Positions 10,483 through 19,682 of a stretch of DNA of 64,000 nt are shown here, piece after piece. The position numbers were made by a program, and so were the translations under genes. Source of the stretch: Kushneria konosiri (GTDB lineage: Bacteria > Pseudomonadota > Gammaproteobacteria > Pseudomonadales > Halomonadaceae); assembly GCF_002155145.1 (NCBI RefSeq), contig NZ_CP021323.1, positions 3,472,001-3,536,000 of the forward strand, written 5' to 3'. Position 1 is the first letter of the stretch; every line of letters begins with the position of its first letter. The notes beneath the pieces are model-generated. The model worked only from the letters and a program-made list of their open reading frames with translations. It was not told where the DNA came from and searched no databases.

Positions 10483-10809
10483 AGGCGGCCCGCGGCGCGA
10501 CAGCACATCATGGCCTGTCGACATCCCAAGCCAGGGCCGGGCAGGCAACGCCTCGCGCACGATACATGGAAGAACGGTCGGCAAACACCAGACACGCAGT
10601 ACCAGACGCCTGAGGCGATAGCGACGCCGCGACTCGGCGCGAATGTGTTCTGGCGAATGGAAACAGATTCGGATCAGCTGGGCAGCCGTGCCGTCAAGGC
10701 GAGCATCGGCCATACCGATCGGCAGGAGGCAGCCAATCAGAATACCGGCCAACCACCACCTGGTTCTAAAGCCCCGTGGCAGGCGGAATGTGCGAGCGGG
10801 ATGGGTCAT
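10459..10809 (-). CDS. Small secreted protein upstream of secA, candidate SecM-like arrest peptide
   Basis: I do not recognise this 116-residue protein by sequence. It begins with a basic segment (residues 1-17), then a hydrophobic stretch (WWLAGILIGCLLPIGM) and an ADA site near residue 36, a convincing Sec signal peptide. The mature part is short, rich in Arg and Cys, and has no known domain that I can see. It ends RRGPP followed by seven residues, with R106-G107-P108-P109 close to the stop. SecM ends in RAGP plus four residues, and other known arrest peptides use RAPP or RAPG. The frame stops 30 nt before secA on the same strand with no terminator between. The ATG at 10809 has only a weak ribosome binding site. 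It could instead be a chance frame, but signal peptide, position and hairpin together make it likely to be real. Confidence 0.6.
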   Translation of the reverse strand: MTHPARTFRLPRGFRTRWWLAGILIGCLLPIGMADARLDGTAAQLIRICFHSPEHIRAESRRRYRLRRLVLRVWCLPTVLPCIVREALPARPWLGMSTGHDVLSRRGPPSTCHCIG

Positions 10810-10873
10810 GCTGTCAATCTGAGGATCAGCCGTGATAAATTGGCGCCATCCTTATTGATCGCGCGGCAGGGCC

Positions 10874-11338
10874 ATGAGTATAAAGGGTAAAGGAGTACGC
10901 GCCCAGCCCGTGGGGCAATTGTTACGTACCCGCGGCTCTCTGGCACCGCTGATCCAGACGGCAGGTGTCCTTCTCGAGGCTCAGGAACATCTTCTGGACA
11001 AGCTGCCTGACGAGTTGAGGGATCATGTTCGCGTTGGCGGCTATCATGACGGCCATCTCACCCTGATGACGGATCGCGCCGTCTGGCTGACCTGGCTGCG
11101 CTTTGAGCGCCAGCGACTGCTGACTCTTTTGCGACAGCTTCCCGCCTTTGAGGAGCTCAAGGGCCTGACCTTCAAGGTACGCCCTATCCGACCCACCTAT
11201 ACCCCGGACGCGCGAACCCGGGAACTCCCGAAAGCCGCGGCCGACCAGCTTCGTGAATGCGCACGCGACACCACCAGTTCTCGCCTTAAAAAATCGCTTG
11301 AACGCCTGGCGTCGCATAACGGTCATGATCGCGAATAA
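10874..11338 (+). CDS. dciA: DnaB helicase loader/operator DciA (DUF721)
   Basis: The product is 154 residues of the DUF721 family. DciA proteins recruit or load the replicative helicase DnaB in bacteria that lack DnaC or DnaI. The N-terminal part carries the family core (LLEAQEHLLDKLPDELRDHVRV onward, with LTLMTDRAVWLTWLRFERQRLL). The tail is basic and probably disordered. It is divergent from the secA operon across a 64-bp gap, a common location for this gene, and ends at a bidirectional terminator shared with lpxC. Confidence 0.88.
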   Translation: MSIKGKGVRAQPVGQLLRTRGSLAPLIQTAGVLLEAQEHLLDKLPDELRDHVRVGGYHDGHLTLMTDRAVWLTWLRFERQRLLTLLRQLPAFEELKGLTFKVRPIRPTYTPDARTRELPKAAADQLRECARDTTSSRLKKSLERLASHNGHDRE

Positions 11339-11356
11339 CCACGCGCCTCTGCTCAG

Positions 11357-11376
11357 GCCTTTTATCAAAAGGCTTT
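11357..11376 (+). terminator. Short stem-loop after dciA
   Basis: A perfect 7-bp stem (GCCTTTT with AAAAGGC) and ATC loop sits 19 nt after the dciA stop and is followed by TTT. It lies just before the stronger terminator at 11383-11411. Confidence 0.5.
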
Positions 11377-11382
11377 AACGAA

Positions 11383-11411
11383 AAAGGCACCGATCATTGA
11401 TCGGTGCCTTT
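11383..11411. terminator. Bidirectional terminator between dciA and lpxC
   Basis: A 14-bp inverted repeat starting AAAGGCACCGATCA, with A and T runs at the two outer ends, separates the convergent dciA and lpxC genes and can end transcription from both sides. Confidence 0.92.
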
Positions 11412-11446
11412 CACTGTTAGGGTTTCTGCCAGTGTAACCTGTTGGA

Positions 11447-12358
11447 TTACATGGCCATCGCCGGTTCGGAATAGGAAATCGGCGAGGTTTCACGATCCTC
11501 GAACGTCACGATTTCATAAGCCTCTTGGTGCTGAAGCAGCGCGCGTACCAGCTGATTGTTAAGGCCATGGCCGGATTTATAACCGCGGAACTCTCCGATC
11601 AGGCTGTAGCCGAGCTGATAAAGATCACCGATGGCATCAAGAACCTTGTGACGGACAAATTCGTCTTCATAACGAAGACCATCTTCATTCAGAATACGGT
11701 ATTCATCGACAACGATGGCATTGTCCAGGCTGCCACCCAGCGCCAGATTCTGGGAACGCAGAAATTCGATATCACGCATGAAACCAAAGGTACGGGCGCG
11801 GCTGACTTCCTTCACGAACGAGGTCGTTGAGAAATCAACACTGGTGGTCTGCTTCTGGCTAGCAAAGACAGGATGGTCAAAGTCGATGGCAAAGCTGACC
11901 TTGAAACCGTCATGCGGCAGGAAGGTCGCGTATTTATCGCCGTCCTTGACCGTCACTTCCTGCTTGATACGAATAAATTTCTTGGCCGCTTCCTGCTCGG
12001 CGATACCTGCCGACTGAATCAGGAAAACAAATGGACCGGCGCTGCCGTCCATGATGGGCACTTCAGGCTCGCTGAGATCAACAAAGGCATTGTCGATACC
12101 CAGACCCGCGAAGGCTGACATGAGGTGCTCGACCGTGGAGACACGTACGCCATCGATGGCGACAGCCGTACACATGGTCGTGAAATGGACATTTTCCGGA
12201 TGTGCCGGAATGCGAACAATCGGGTCCAGATCGGTACGTACAAACACGATCCCGGTATTGGCCGGTGCCGGGCGCAGCGTCAGGTAAACCTTTTTACCTG
12301 AGTGCAGGCCAACGCCTGTCGCGCGGATGGTGTTCTGTAGTGTTCTTTGACGGATCAT
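11447..12358 (-). CDS. lpxC: UDP-3-O-acyl-N-acetylglucosamine deacetylase LpxC
   Basis: LpxC is the zinc deacetylase that commits UDP-acyl-GlcNAc to lipid A synthesis. The zinc ligands are H78 in VEHLM, H237 and D241 in [10 protein letters not shown], and H264 in SGHGLNN, in the expected order. E77 and the N-terminal MIRQRTL are also typical. I start at the ATG at 12358 (303 residues); an upstream in-frame start would add ten unconserved residues. It lies 142 nt after ftsZ, past a strong hairpin, so it probably has its own promoter. The C terminus (SEPAMAM) may act as a degradation signal, since LpxC levels are set by FtsH in E. coli; this is inferred. Confidence 0.96.
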   Translation of the reverse strand: MIRQRTLQNTIRATGVGLHSGKKVYLTLRPAPANTGIVFVRTDLDPIVRIPAHPENVHFTTMCTAVAIDGVRVSTVEHLMSAFAGLGIDNAFVDLSEPEVPIMDGSAGPFVFLIQSAGIAEQEAAKKFIRIKQEVTVKDGDKYATFLPHDGFKVSFAIDFDHPVFASQKQTTSVDFSTTSFVKEVSRARTFGFMRDIEFLRSQNLALGGSLDNAIVVDEYRILNEDGLRYEDEFVRHKVLDAIGDLYQLGYSLIGEFRGYKSGHGLNNQLVRALLQHQEAYEIVTFEDRETSPISYSEPAMAM

Positions 12359-12400
12359 AGTCTGGGCTACCAGGCAGGAAACATTCAAACAGTTGTTTAT

Positions 12401-12429
12401 ATGGTAACAGTTCCCTTGGGGTTCGACAA
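12401..12429 (-). promoter_or_regulatory. Possible lpxC promoter
   Basis: On the minus strand TTGTCG (12424-12429) and TACCAT (12401-12406) are separated by 17 nt. The match to the housekeeping consensus is only partial. It lies between the ftsZ terminator and lpxC, giving a leader of about 35 nt. Confidence 0.35.
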
Positions 12430-12442
12430 CGAACAGTGTTCG
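12430..12442. promoter_or_regulatory. 13-bp palindrome upstream of lpxC, candidate operator
   Basis: CGAACA-G-TGTTCG is a perfect palindrome with 6-bp arms, touching the proposed lpxC -35 element. The identical arms occur upstream of mgtE at 53803-53815. The binding protein is unknown. Confidence 0.45.
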
Positions 12443-12469
12443 ATTAGTCGCTTTTTATATTGTTATAAA

Positions 12470-12497
12470 GATCGGCGGCCCCTGAGGGCCGCCGATC
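12470..12497 (-). terminator. Terminator or attenuator after ftsZ
   Basis: A perfect 12-bp GC-rich stem (12470-12481 with 12486-12497) with a 4-nt loop starts 3 nt after the ftsZ stop, followed on the minus strand by TTTATAAC. The T run is short, so some readthrough into lpxC is possible. Confidence 0.75.
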
Positions 12498-12500
12498 AAA

Positions 12501-13691
12501 TCAATCCGCCTGGCGGCGCAGGAAGGCCGGGATATCCAGATAGTCGTCCATTTCCTGAGACTTCTGGCGCCGCTCACGAGATTCGCGAGACGCCTTTTGC
12601 TGCTCCTTTTCCTTCTCCTTTTCGCGCGATGCGGCCTGCTGGCGAGAGACAGCCGGCTGACGGGCCATTCGACGGTAGTCTGCCTGATCGCTGCGAGAGG
12701 TCTGCGTCTGGCGCGGTGCCGCTTTCTCGACACGCCCGTCAAGCCCTGCCGCCACAACGGTCACGCGCAGGTCATCGGTCATTTCCATGTCAATGGCAGT
12801 GCCCACCACGATGGTGGCATCCTGGGAGGCAAACTCCTGCACTGTAGCACCGACGTCATTGAACTCGCCGATGGAAAGATCCGGACCGGCAGTGATGTTG
12901 ACCAGAATACCGCGCGCGCCATTGAGATCGATATCTTCCAGCAGCGGGCTGCGGATGGCCTTCTCGGCCGCTTCACGAGCGCGGTTCTCACCCATGGCCG
13001 TACCGGTACCCATCATGGCCATGCCCATTTCGGACATCACCGTGCGTACGTCAGCAAAGTCGACGTTGATGATACCCGGGCTTGTGATCAGCTCTGCGAT
13101 ACCCTGAACGGCGCCAAGCAGCACGTCGTTGGCAGCACTGAAAGCCGTCAGCAGACTGGCATTCTTGCCCAGTACCGTCAGCAGCTTTTCGTTGGGAATG
13201 GTGATCAGGGAGTCGACATGCTCGGAGAGTTCCTTCATGCCCTCTTCGGCAGCACGCTGGCGCTTGGGCCCCTCAAACGGGAACGGACGCGTGACGACTG
13301 CCACGGTCAGAATACCCAGCTCCTTGGCCACCTGAGCCACGACAGGTGCGCCACCCGTGCCGGTACCGCCTCCCATACCGGCAGTAATGAACACCATGTC
13401 GGCGCCCTGCAAAAGCTCGGCAATACGCTCGCGGTCTTCCATGGCGGCCTGACGACCGACCTCCGGGTTTGCCCCGGCACCCAATCCCTTGGTAATTTCA
13501 CTGCCCAGCTGCAAAACGGTCTTGGCAGCAACCCTCTTGAGCGCCTGCGCATCGGTGTTCGCGCAGATAAATTCAACGCCTTCGATGTTGCTCTCGACCA
13601 TGTGGTTGACAGCATTGCCGCCGCCACCACCTACGCCGATTACCTTGATTACCGCGCTGCTGGATGGCGCATTGTCTACAAGCTCAAACAT
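12501..13691 (-). CDS. ftsZ: Cell division GTPase FtsZ
   Basis: FtsZ is the tubulin-like GTPase that forms the Z ring. The 396-residue protein has the GTP-binding tubulin signature GGGTGTG at about 107-113, the T7 synergy segment with [11 protein letters not shown], and a variable, charged linker (about 318-380) rich in Gln, Lys and Arg. The C-terminal peptide [12 protein letters not shown] that binds FtsA and ZipA is intact. It follows ftsA by 33 nt at the end of the dcw cluster. Confidence 0.97.
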   Translation of the reverse strand: MFELVDNAPSSSAVIKVIGVGGGGGNAVNHMVESNIEGVEFICANTDAQALKRVAAKTVLQLGSEITKGLGAGANPEVGRQAAMEDRERIAELLQGADMVFITAGMGGGTGTGGAPVVAQVAKELGILTVAVVTRPFPFEGPKRQRAAEEGMKELSEHVDSLITIPNEKLLTVLGKNASLLTAFSAANDVLLGAVQGIAELITSPGIINVDFADVRTVMSEMGMAMMGTGTAMGENRAREAAEKAIRSPLLEDIDLNGARGILVNITAGPDLSIGEFNDVGATVQEFASQDATIVVGTAIDMEMTDDLRVTVVAAGLDGRVEKAAPRQTQTSRSDQADYRRMARQPAVSRQQAASREKEKEKEQQKASRESRERRQKSQEMDDYLDIPAFLRRQAD

Positions 13692-13724
13692 AACCCCGTC
13701 TCCTGGACCGCCAAGGCAGTCCTG

Positions 13725-15008
13725 TCAGAAATTTCCTTTTAACCAGCCCTTGATCCGCGTAATGGTTGAGGAGAGCCGCTCGTTGTCCTGGCGCTCGGAC
13801 TGGTAACGTCTTTGCTGCTCATCCCGGCGGGGTTGGGCCGTAGAACGCGAGTAGCGCGAATATTTCATGCCGTAGAGTAACAAACCAACCCCGGTTGAAT
13901 AAATCGGATTGCGCACGACATCCGCCAGCCCTCTTACGTTCTGCGGACAGGCAATGCGGACCGGCATGTGGAATATTTCTTCCGCCAGCTCCGCAACCCC
14001 TTCCATTCTTGAGGTACCACCTGTCAATACGATACCGGCAGCCACCAGGTCTTCATACCCACTGCGCCGAAGCTCTTCCCGCACCAGGGTAAAAAGCTCT
14101 TCATAGCGAGGCTCGACCACCTCGGCCAGATGTTGCCTGGAAAGGTCTCGCGCCGGGCGGTCTCCCACACTGGGCACCTTGATCATTTCATCACTGGAAG
14201 CCAGCTGTGTCAGCGCACAGGCGTATTTGACCTTGATATCCTCGGCATACTGGGTCGGTGTTCGCAATGCCATGGCAATATCATTGGTGACCTGATCACC
14301 GGCAATGGGAATGACTGCCGTATGCCGAATGGCACCTTCAGTGAAAACGGCGATGTCGGTCGTGCCACCACCGATATCCACCATGCAAACACCCAGTTCG
14401 CGCTCGTCTTCGGTCAGCACGGCGTAGCTTGAAGCCAGCTGCTCGAGGATGATGTCATCCACTTCCAGACCGCATCGACGAACACATTTTTCAATATTCT
14501 GAACGGCATTAAGTGCCGCGGTGACCAGGTGCACTCTCGCTTCAAGACGCACCCCCGACATGCCCAGTGGCTCACGAATGCCTTCCTGGGTATCGATGGC
14601 ATATTCCTGCGGCAGCACATGCAGAATTCGCTGACCTTCGGAAATGGCACGAGCCCGAGCAGAATCGATGACGCGATCGATGTCAGAGGGTGCCACCTCG
14701 CGCTCCTTGATGGCCACAACACCATCGGAATTCATCGAGCTGATATGGCTGCCGGCGATCCCGACATAGACAGAATGTATATCACACCCGGCCATGAGCT
14801 CGGCTTCTTCAACGGCGCGCTGAATCGACTGCACCGTAGATTCGATATTGATGACCACCCCTTTTTTCATGCCATGTGAGGGGTGAGAACCGATGCCGGC
14901 AATCTCGATGCCGCCGTCATCAGTGGGTTGTCCAACAATGGCCACAACCTTGGATGTTCCGATATCCAGCCCGACTACCATATTGGAAGCGTTGGTTTCT
15001 CCTGCCAT
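13725..15008 (-). CDS. ftsA: Cell division protein FtsA
   Basis: FtsA is the actin-like membrane tether for FtsZ. The 427-residue protein has the phosphate-binding loops GLDIGTSKVVAIVG near residue 13 and DIGGGTTDIAVF near 210, plus GIVLTGGTSRMEG near 340. The C-terminal amphipathic helix (STITRIKGWLKGNF) is the membrane-targeting sequence. AGGGAG lies upstream of the ATG. Unlike the tight ftsQ-ftsA spacing common in related bacteria, there are 197 AT-rich bases before it, which probably hold promoters. Confidence 0.96.
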   Translation of the reverse strand: MAGETNASNMVVGLDIGTSKVVAIVGQPTDDGGIEIAGIGSHPSHGMKKGVVINIESTVQSIQRAVEEAELMAGCDIHSVYVGIAGSHISSMNSDGVVAIKEREVAPSDIDRVIDSARARAISEGQRILHVLPQEYAIDTQEGIREPLGMSGVRLEARVHLVTAALNAVQNIEKCVRRCGLEVDDIILEQLASSYAVLTEDERELGVCMVDIGGGTTDIAVFTEGAIRHTAVIPIAGDQVTNDIAMALRTPTQYAEDIKVKYACALTQLASSDEMIKVPSVGDRPARDLSRQHLAEVVEPRYEELFTLVREELRRSGYEDLVAAGIVLTGGTSRMEGVAELAEEIFHMPVRIACPQNVRGLADVVRNPIYSTGVGLLLYGMKYSRYSRSTAQPRRDEQQRRYQSERQDNERLSSTITRIKGWLKGNF

Positions 15009-15205
15009 AGGTCGGGCCTACTCCCTGATCAACCTGTTAATACGCACAATTATCTCAAACGTGTTCAATTAAAAAAGTAACTGGCGTAATTACGCATTAA
15101 TAATACTGAAAAGACTTCCCGAGAATACGGTGATTTTAAAGCGAAAGAAATACCCATTCAGCTTCATGCCCCGTGTTTTTACGCAACTTAACGAGAACGT
15201 CTCAT
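15009..15205 (-). promoter_or_regulatory. AT-rich ftsQ-ftsA spacer, probable ftsAZ promoter region
   Basis: This 197-bp gap is about 37 percent GC across its centre, inside a roughly 60 percent GC cluster. It holds a perfect 12-bp palindrome, GCGTAATTACGC, at 15085-15096, and three TACGCA copies at 15042, 15092 and 15181. I could not fix a single promoter with confidence. A GATAAT box near 15050 on the minus strand is a possible -10. No open frame of note is present. Confidence 0.5.
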
Positions 15206-15931
15206 TTATCCATCGGAATTATCATTTCCCGGGTCATTTTCGCCATGCCACGCCACCGATACACCGTTGGGATAACGCAAATCAATATAACGGATATCGT
15301 CACGGCCTTCAGAAAGACCACGCTGCCATGCCGTCATAAAACGCTCAAGTCGCATATCCAGATCCGTTCGCCCAAGCATGATCCAGAAAGCATTATCAAG
15401 CTGTACACGCCAGGCGCCACGAGGCTCGAGTCGAAGTTGCGTGATGGTCAGATTCAAGCGCGCAAACTGCTGTTTCAGAGCATTATAATAGGCAAGCACC
15501 TCAGGGCCACTTCCCTGTGGGCCAGCCAGCCAGGGCCTGGTCCCAACACTGCTGATGGGACCGGCGGCAAAGGGCTCGCCCTGAGCGTTGAGCAATGAAC
15601 CGTCATTCCACCAGGCCACGGGACGCTGCTCGTAGAGTTCGAACGTCAGTGCATTCGGCCATCGTCTTGAAAGTCGGACATCCTTGAGCCAGGGCACCTC
15701 CAGGGCTTCCTGACGTAACTGACCAATATTCACCGACAGCCAGCTCTCACCGGCAATCAACGGTGAAAGCTGATCCTGCAGATAGGCAGCATTGACGTAT
15801 TCCAGATCTCCTCTGATCGAGACACGCTCGATCGGCTTGTCCAGCCATATCCAGAGCGTGCGCCCGCCTGCCACCATCAGTGCGACGATGAGAATCAGCC
15901 CCAGCAGGCGATTGGAGGTTGCCGTTGTCAT
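15206..15931 (-). CDS. ftsQ: Cell division protein FtsQ
   Basis: FtsQ links early and late division proteins through FtsB and FtsL in the inner membrane. The 241-residue protein has a short cytoplasmic N terminus, one membrane helix (about residues 8-28), and a POTRA domain from about 34 starting ERVSIRGDLEYV. The FtsQ beta domain follows (LSRRWPNALTFELYEQRPVAWW). It is 43 nt after murC; the ddlB gene that normally lies between them is not there. Confidence 0.94.
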   Translation of the reverse strand: MTTATSNRLLGLILIVALMVAGGRTLWIWLDKPIERVSIRGDLEYVNAAYLQDQLSPLIAGESWLSVNIGQLRQEALEVPWLKDVRLSRRWPNALTFELYEQRPVAWWNDGSLLNAQGEPFAAGPISSVGTRPWLAGPQGSGPEVLAYYNALKQQFARLNLTITQLRLEPRGAWRVQLDNAFWIMLGRTDLDMRLERFMTAWQRGLSEGRDDIRYIDLRYPNGVSVAWHGENDPGNDNSDG

Positions 15932-15974
15932 TGCACGCCCTGTATCGCAAAACAGGTTTTAAACACTTTGATCA

Positions 15975-17414
15975 TTACAGGGCAACGCCGGCGAGTCTGA
16001 GTTCACAACGGGCCAGCGAAAGGCTGATCCCGCCGATATCACCGGCACCCTGAGTGATCAGAATGTCATTGTCATCAAGGACGTTGCTCAGGATGTCTGC
16101 AAGCGCTTCGCGACTTTCGACAAAAAGCGGCGAAGTCTGACCACGCTGACGGATGGATCCTGCCAGCGCACGCGAATCAGCGCCGGTAATGGGCGCCTCG
16201 CCTGCGCTGTAGACATCCAGCAGTAGAAGCTGATCCACCCCTGAAAGCACACGAACGAAATCTTCATAAAGATCGTGGGTTCGGGAATAGCGATGCGGCT
16301 GATAGATCATGACCAGTCGTCGATCCGGCCAGCCCTCACGAACTGCCTGAATCACCATTTCCACTTCTCGGGGATGGTGGCCATAGTCGTCCACCAGCAT
16401 CACCGGCAGGCTGTCTCCAGTACTGGCAGGCAGCTGATAATGCCCCTGGACCTGAAAGCGACGCCCAACGCCTGCAAACCCTGCCAGGGCCTGGACGATG
16501 GACGCATCGCTGACGCCGGCATCCGTGGCCACCGCAATGGCCGCCATGGCGTTCAATGCATTGTGGCGCCCAGGCATGGCCAGCCGGACACTGATCGCCG
16601 CGTGCGGCTCGGGCCGGCAGGCCGTAAACGAGACGGTATCTCCCTGCTGGGAAAAATCGGTAATCCGGTAATCGGCATTTTCGTCAAAGCCGTAGGTGAC
16701 GAACTGGCGCTGAATTCTGGGCAGCAGCTCGTGCACGACCGGGTCATCAAGACAGACAATGGCCAGCCCGTAAAAGGGCAGATTGTGCAGAAACTCGATG
16801 AAGGTATCCTGCAGACGACCAAAATCTCCTTCGTAGGTCGCCATATGATCAGCATCAATGTTGGTCACAATCGCCGTCATCGGCTGAAGATGCAGAAAGG
16901 AAGCATCAGATTCATCCGCCTCGGCGACCAGATACTCGCCCTCCCCCAGCTGAGCGTTACTGCCGGCGCTGGTGAGCCGACCGCCAATGACAAAGGTCGG
17001 ATCAAGCCCCCCTTCAGCTAAAAGCGTTGCCGTCAGACTGGTCGTTGTGGTCTTGCCGTGCGTACCTGCCACGGCAATCCCATGACGAAAGCGCATCAGC
17101 TCGGCCAGCATTTCAGCGCGGCGCACGACCGGCACTCGATGCTCCCGTGCCATCACGACCTCGGGATTGGTCGGGTCCACGGCGCTCGACACGACAACAA
17201 CGTCAGCATCACGAACATTGTCGCCATGATGACCGATGGCTACTCGAATGCCGCACTGGCGTAGGTGTGCCACGACCGCAGACTCGCGCAGATCACTGCC
17301 GCTGACGCAAAAGCCCTGATTGGCCAGCACCTCGGCAATGCCACACATCCCGGAGCCGCCAATGCCTACAAAATGAATACAGCGTATACGACGCATACCG
17401 CTGCGTGCCTGCAT
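15975..17414 (-). CDS. murC: UDP-N-acetylmuramate--L-alanine ligase MurC
   Basis: MurC adds L-alanine to UDP-MurNAc, the first residue of the peptidoglycan stem peptide. The Rossmann motif [12 protein letters not shown] lies near the N terminus, the ATP loop [10 protein letters not shown] near residue 120, and [10 protein letters not shown] and [10 protein letters not shown] are conserved Mur ligase segments. I chose the ATG at 17414, 4 nt after the murG stop, giving about 479 residues. The ATG at 17396 is an alternative with a poorer ribosome binding site. Confidence 0.95.
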   Translation of the reverse strand: MQARSGMRRIRCIHFVGIGGSGMCGIAEVLANQGFCVSGSDLRESAVVAHLRQCGIRVAIGHHGDNVRDADVVVVSSAVDPTNPEVVMAREHRVPVVRRAEMLAELMRFRHGIAVAGTHGKTTTTSLTATLLAEGGLDPTFVIGGRLTSAGSNAQLGEGEYLVAEADESDASFLHLQPMTAIVTNIDADHMATYEGDFGRLQDTFIEFLHNLPFYGLAIVCLDDPVVHELLPRIQRQFVTYGFDENADYRITDFSQQGDTVSFTACRPEPHAAISVRLAMPGRHNALNAMAAIAVATDAGVSDASIVQALAGFAGVGRRFQVQGHYQLPASTGDSLPVMLVDDYGHHPREVEMVIQAVREGWPDRRLVMIYQPHRYSRTHDLYEDFVRVLSGVDQLLLLDVYSAGEAPITGADSRALAGSIRQRGQTSPLFVESREALADILSNVLDDNDILITQGAGDIGGISLSLARCELRLAGVAL

Positions 17415-17418
17415 CTGA

Positions 17419-18507
17419 TTACTCAAAACCTGTCTCCATACAGCCCTGGGCCATGATGTCGGTCGCCTCCAGCTGCGCCACGCTTCTGGCACGCCGTCCC
17501 ATTTCCAGCAGTCGATGAGCCTCCAGCAATTCGCCAAGCGTGTCACTCAACGTCTGTACGCTCATCTTCGCCTGAGGAATCAATTGCGCCGCACCCGCCT
17601 CGACCAGATAATTTGCATTGATGGTCTGGTGATCATCCACCGCATGGGGAAACGGTACCAGAAGCGATGCCCTGCCTGCCGCGGCAAGCTCGGTCACCGT
17701 CAGCGCCCCACTGCGGCAGACCACCAGGTCGGCCCACTCATAGGCTCGCGCCATATCACCAATAAAATCAGAAACGTTCGCCTCGACTCCAGCCGTCTCG
17801 TAGGCCTCGATGGTGGCCGCTTCCTTGTTGCGGCCTGCCTGATGGCGAACCTCGGGCCGAGCGTCGGCGGCCATCAGGGCAAGCGCAGCAGGAACACGCT
17901 CGTTGAGCACCTGCGCCCCCAGCGAGCCGCCCACAACCAGCAACCTCAAGGGGCGTGCCGTCAGCGCTTCAATTTCGCGCGGCGCCTCACCGATCGCCGC
18001 GATCTCCTGACGGACTGGATTGCCGATCACAACCGGATGACGAGCGTCATCAAAGGCATTGGGAAAGGCGGCATATACGCGGCGAGCCAGGCGAGCCAGC
18101 ACCTTGTTGGTCATCCCCGGCAGGGCATTCTGCTCGTGAATGATCAGCGGCACCTTCATCAGCCATGCAGCCAGCCCACCGGGGCCGCTGGCAAAGCCCC
18201 CCAGCCCGACCACCAGCGATACATCCAGGGACTGGATGATACGCCGCGCCTGACGAATGGCTTTCCACAGTCGCCACGGCGCCTTGAGCCAGCCCAGTGT
18301 TCCGTTACCGCGCAGCCCGACAATCGACACGTGATGCAATGGTATACCCGCCTCGGGAACCAGCGTGTTTTCGATGCCCCGCGGTGTACCCAGCCAGTGT
18401 ATTTCGACCCCTTTTGCCTGCAGGGCACGCGCCAGAGAGAGCGCAGGCACCACATGCCCACCGGTTCCCCCGGCCATGATCAATGCCTTTCTGGGACGTG
18501 TACTCAT
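17419..18507 (-). CDS. murG: UDP-GlcNAc:lipid I GlcNAc transferase MurG
   Basis: MurG transfers GlcNAc from UDP-GlcNAc to lipid I on the cytoplasmic side, making lipid II. The 362-residue protein has the N-terminal glycine loop [14 protein letters not shown] near residue 13, the lipid-site loop [12 protein letters not shown] near 125, and the UDP-sugar site with [17 protein letters not shown] near 260. The start overlaps the ftsW stop by 4 nt (ATGA), as in most gammaproteobacterial dcw clusters. Confidence 0.96.
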   Translation of the reverse strand: MSTRPRKALIMAGGTGGHVVPALSLARALQAKGVEIHWLGTPRGIENTLVPEAGIPLHHVSIVGLRGNGTLGWLKAPWRLWKAIRQARRIIQSLDVSLVVGLGGFASGPGGLAAWLMKVPLIIHEQNALPGMTNKVLARLARRVYAAFPNAFDDARHPVVIGNPVRQEIAAIGEAPREIEALTARPLRLLVVGGSLGAQVLNERVPAALALMAADARPEVRHQAGRNKEAATIEAYETAGVEANVSDFIGDMARAYEWADLVVCRSGALTVTELAAAGRASLLVPFPHAVDDHQTINANYLVEAGAAQLIPQAKMSVQTLSDTLGELLEAHRLLEMGRRARSVAQLEATDIMAQGCMETGFE

Positions 18508-19682
18508 GCCGGTGTCTCCGCGGTGGCACTGCGAGAGCGTTTGCGTGCAGCGCGACGACGTCCCCTGGTTTCACCATCAATGCGCAAAAGCACACCGACC
18601 ATGGCACCACTGACCATCAGACTCGATCCGCCATAGCTTAAAAGCGGCAGCGTCAGCCCCTTGGTCGGCAAAAGCCCCGCATTGACCGCCACGTTGATGA
18701 AGGACTGCGAGGCAAAAATGATACCTATCCCGTAGCAGACATAGGCCGCGAACAGATGACCGCTCTCCTCGGCATTACGCCCGATACGAAAGCAGCGATA
18801 GACCAGAATGGCAAACAGAGCGACAGCGCCAACGGCGCCCAGCATGCCCAGCTCTTCTGCCAGCACTGAAAATACAAAATCGGTATGCGCTTCCGGCAGG
18901 TAAAAAAGCTTCTGGACGCTGTTGCCCAGACCCAGACCACTCCAGCCACCGCGACCGAAGGCGATCAGTGCCTGAGTGAGCTGATAGCCGGAACCATACT
19001 GATTGGCCCAGGGATCAAGAAAGCTGGAAATACGGGCGAGACGATAAGGCTCCGATATCGCCACAAAGGCACCGAGTGTGACCACGCCGCCGGCCAGTAG
19101 TATAAAGCGCCAGAGCGATGCCCCTGCCAGCAGCAACACCCCCATGGTGGCCGCCAGCATGACGACTGCAGCGCCATAATCCGGCTCGAGAATCAGCAGA
19201 ATACACAGGGAAAAGGTCAGCATCAGCGGCGCCATGAAGCCCCACCAGCTGCGGCGCAGCCTTGTCAGATGACGCTCGGTATAGCCGGCGATATAGATGA
19301 TCAGACAGAACTTGCCGACTTCGGAAGCCTGAAGGTTAATCGGCCCCAGATGAATCCAGCGGCGACTGCCGTTGACCTCGCGCCCCACGATCAGAACGGC
19401 AGCCAGCAAAATGGCGGCTACAAGGAGCAGGGTCGGCCCATTGGCCCGCCACCATACGGACGGGATGCGCATGACCATCAGCACAATAGCCATGGAAGCC
19501 AGCACAAAAATGCCGTGACGGATACTGTAATACCAGGGATTACCGGTCTGACTGCTGGCCACTTCCGTTGAAGCCGAGGTCACCATGATCCAGCCGATGA
19601 CCATCAGGGTAATGGCGGAAAGCACCAGCCAGCCATCGATGGCATGGCGCTCGGTAGAAAAACGTTCTGCCAGAGATTTCAT
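18504..19682 (-). CDS. ftsW: Septal peptidoglycan polymerase FtsW (SEDS family)
   Basis: FtsW is the glycosyltransferase that works with FtsI at the septum. The protein has about ten membrane helices, and the SEDS signature GLTLPLLSYGGSS lies near the C terminus. LGLGNSVQKLFYLPEAHTDFVFSVLAEELG, present around residues 270-300, is typical of FtsW/RodA. I chose the ATG at 19682, overlapping the murD stop by 4 nt (392 residues); a GTG at 19697 would add five residues. It is between murD and murG. Confidence 0.94.
   Translation of the reverse strand: MKSLAERFSTERHAIDGWLVLSAITLMVIGWIMVTSASTEVASSQTGNPWYYSIRHGIFVLASMAIVLMVMRIPSVWWRANGPTLLLVAAILLAAVLIVGREVNGSRRWIHLGPINLQASEVGKFCLIIYIAGYTERHLTRLRRSWWGFMAPLMLTFSLCILLILEPDYGAAVVMLAATMGVLLLAGASLWRFILLAGGVVTLGAFVAISEPYRLARISSFLDPWANQYGSGYQLTQALIAFGRGGWSGLGLGNSVQKLFYLPEAHTDFVFSVLAEELGMLGAVGAVALFAILVYRCFRIGRNAEESGHLFAAYVCYGIGIIFASQSFINVAVNAGLLPTKGLTLPLLSYGGSSLMVSGAMVGVLLRIDGETRGRRRAARKRSRSATAETPA

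Noticed and set aside
10453-10890. Plus-strand frame of 145 codons opposite the small secreted frame upstream of secA
   Set aside because: It overlaps the dciA start, has no ribosome binding site and shows low-complexity, shadow-like composition. The minus-strand frame has a proper signal peptide and better context.
12597-13742. 381-codon plus-strand frame opposite ftsZ
   Set aside because: The frame mirrors ftsZ codons, is rich in His, Gly and Arg, and has no recognisable domain.
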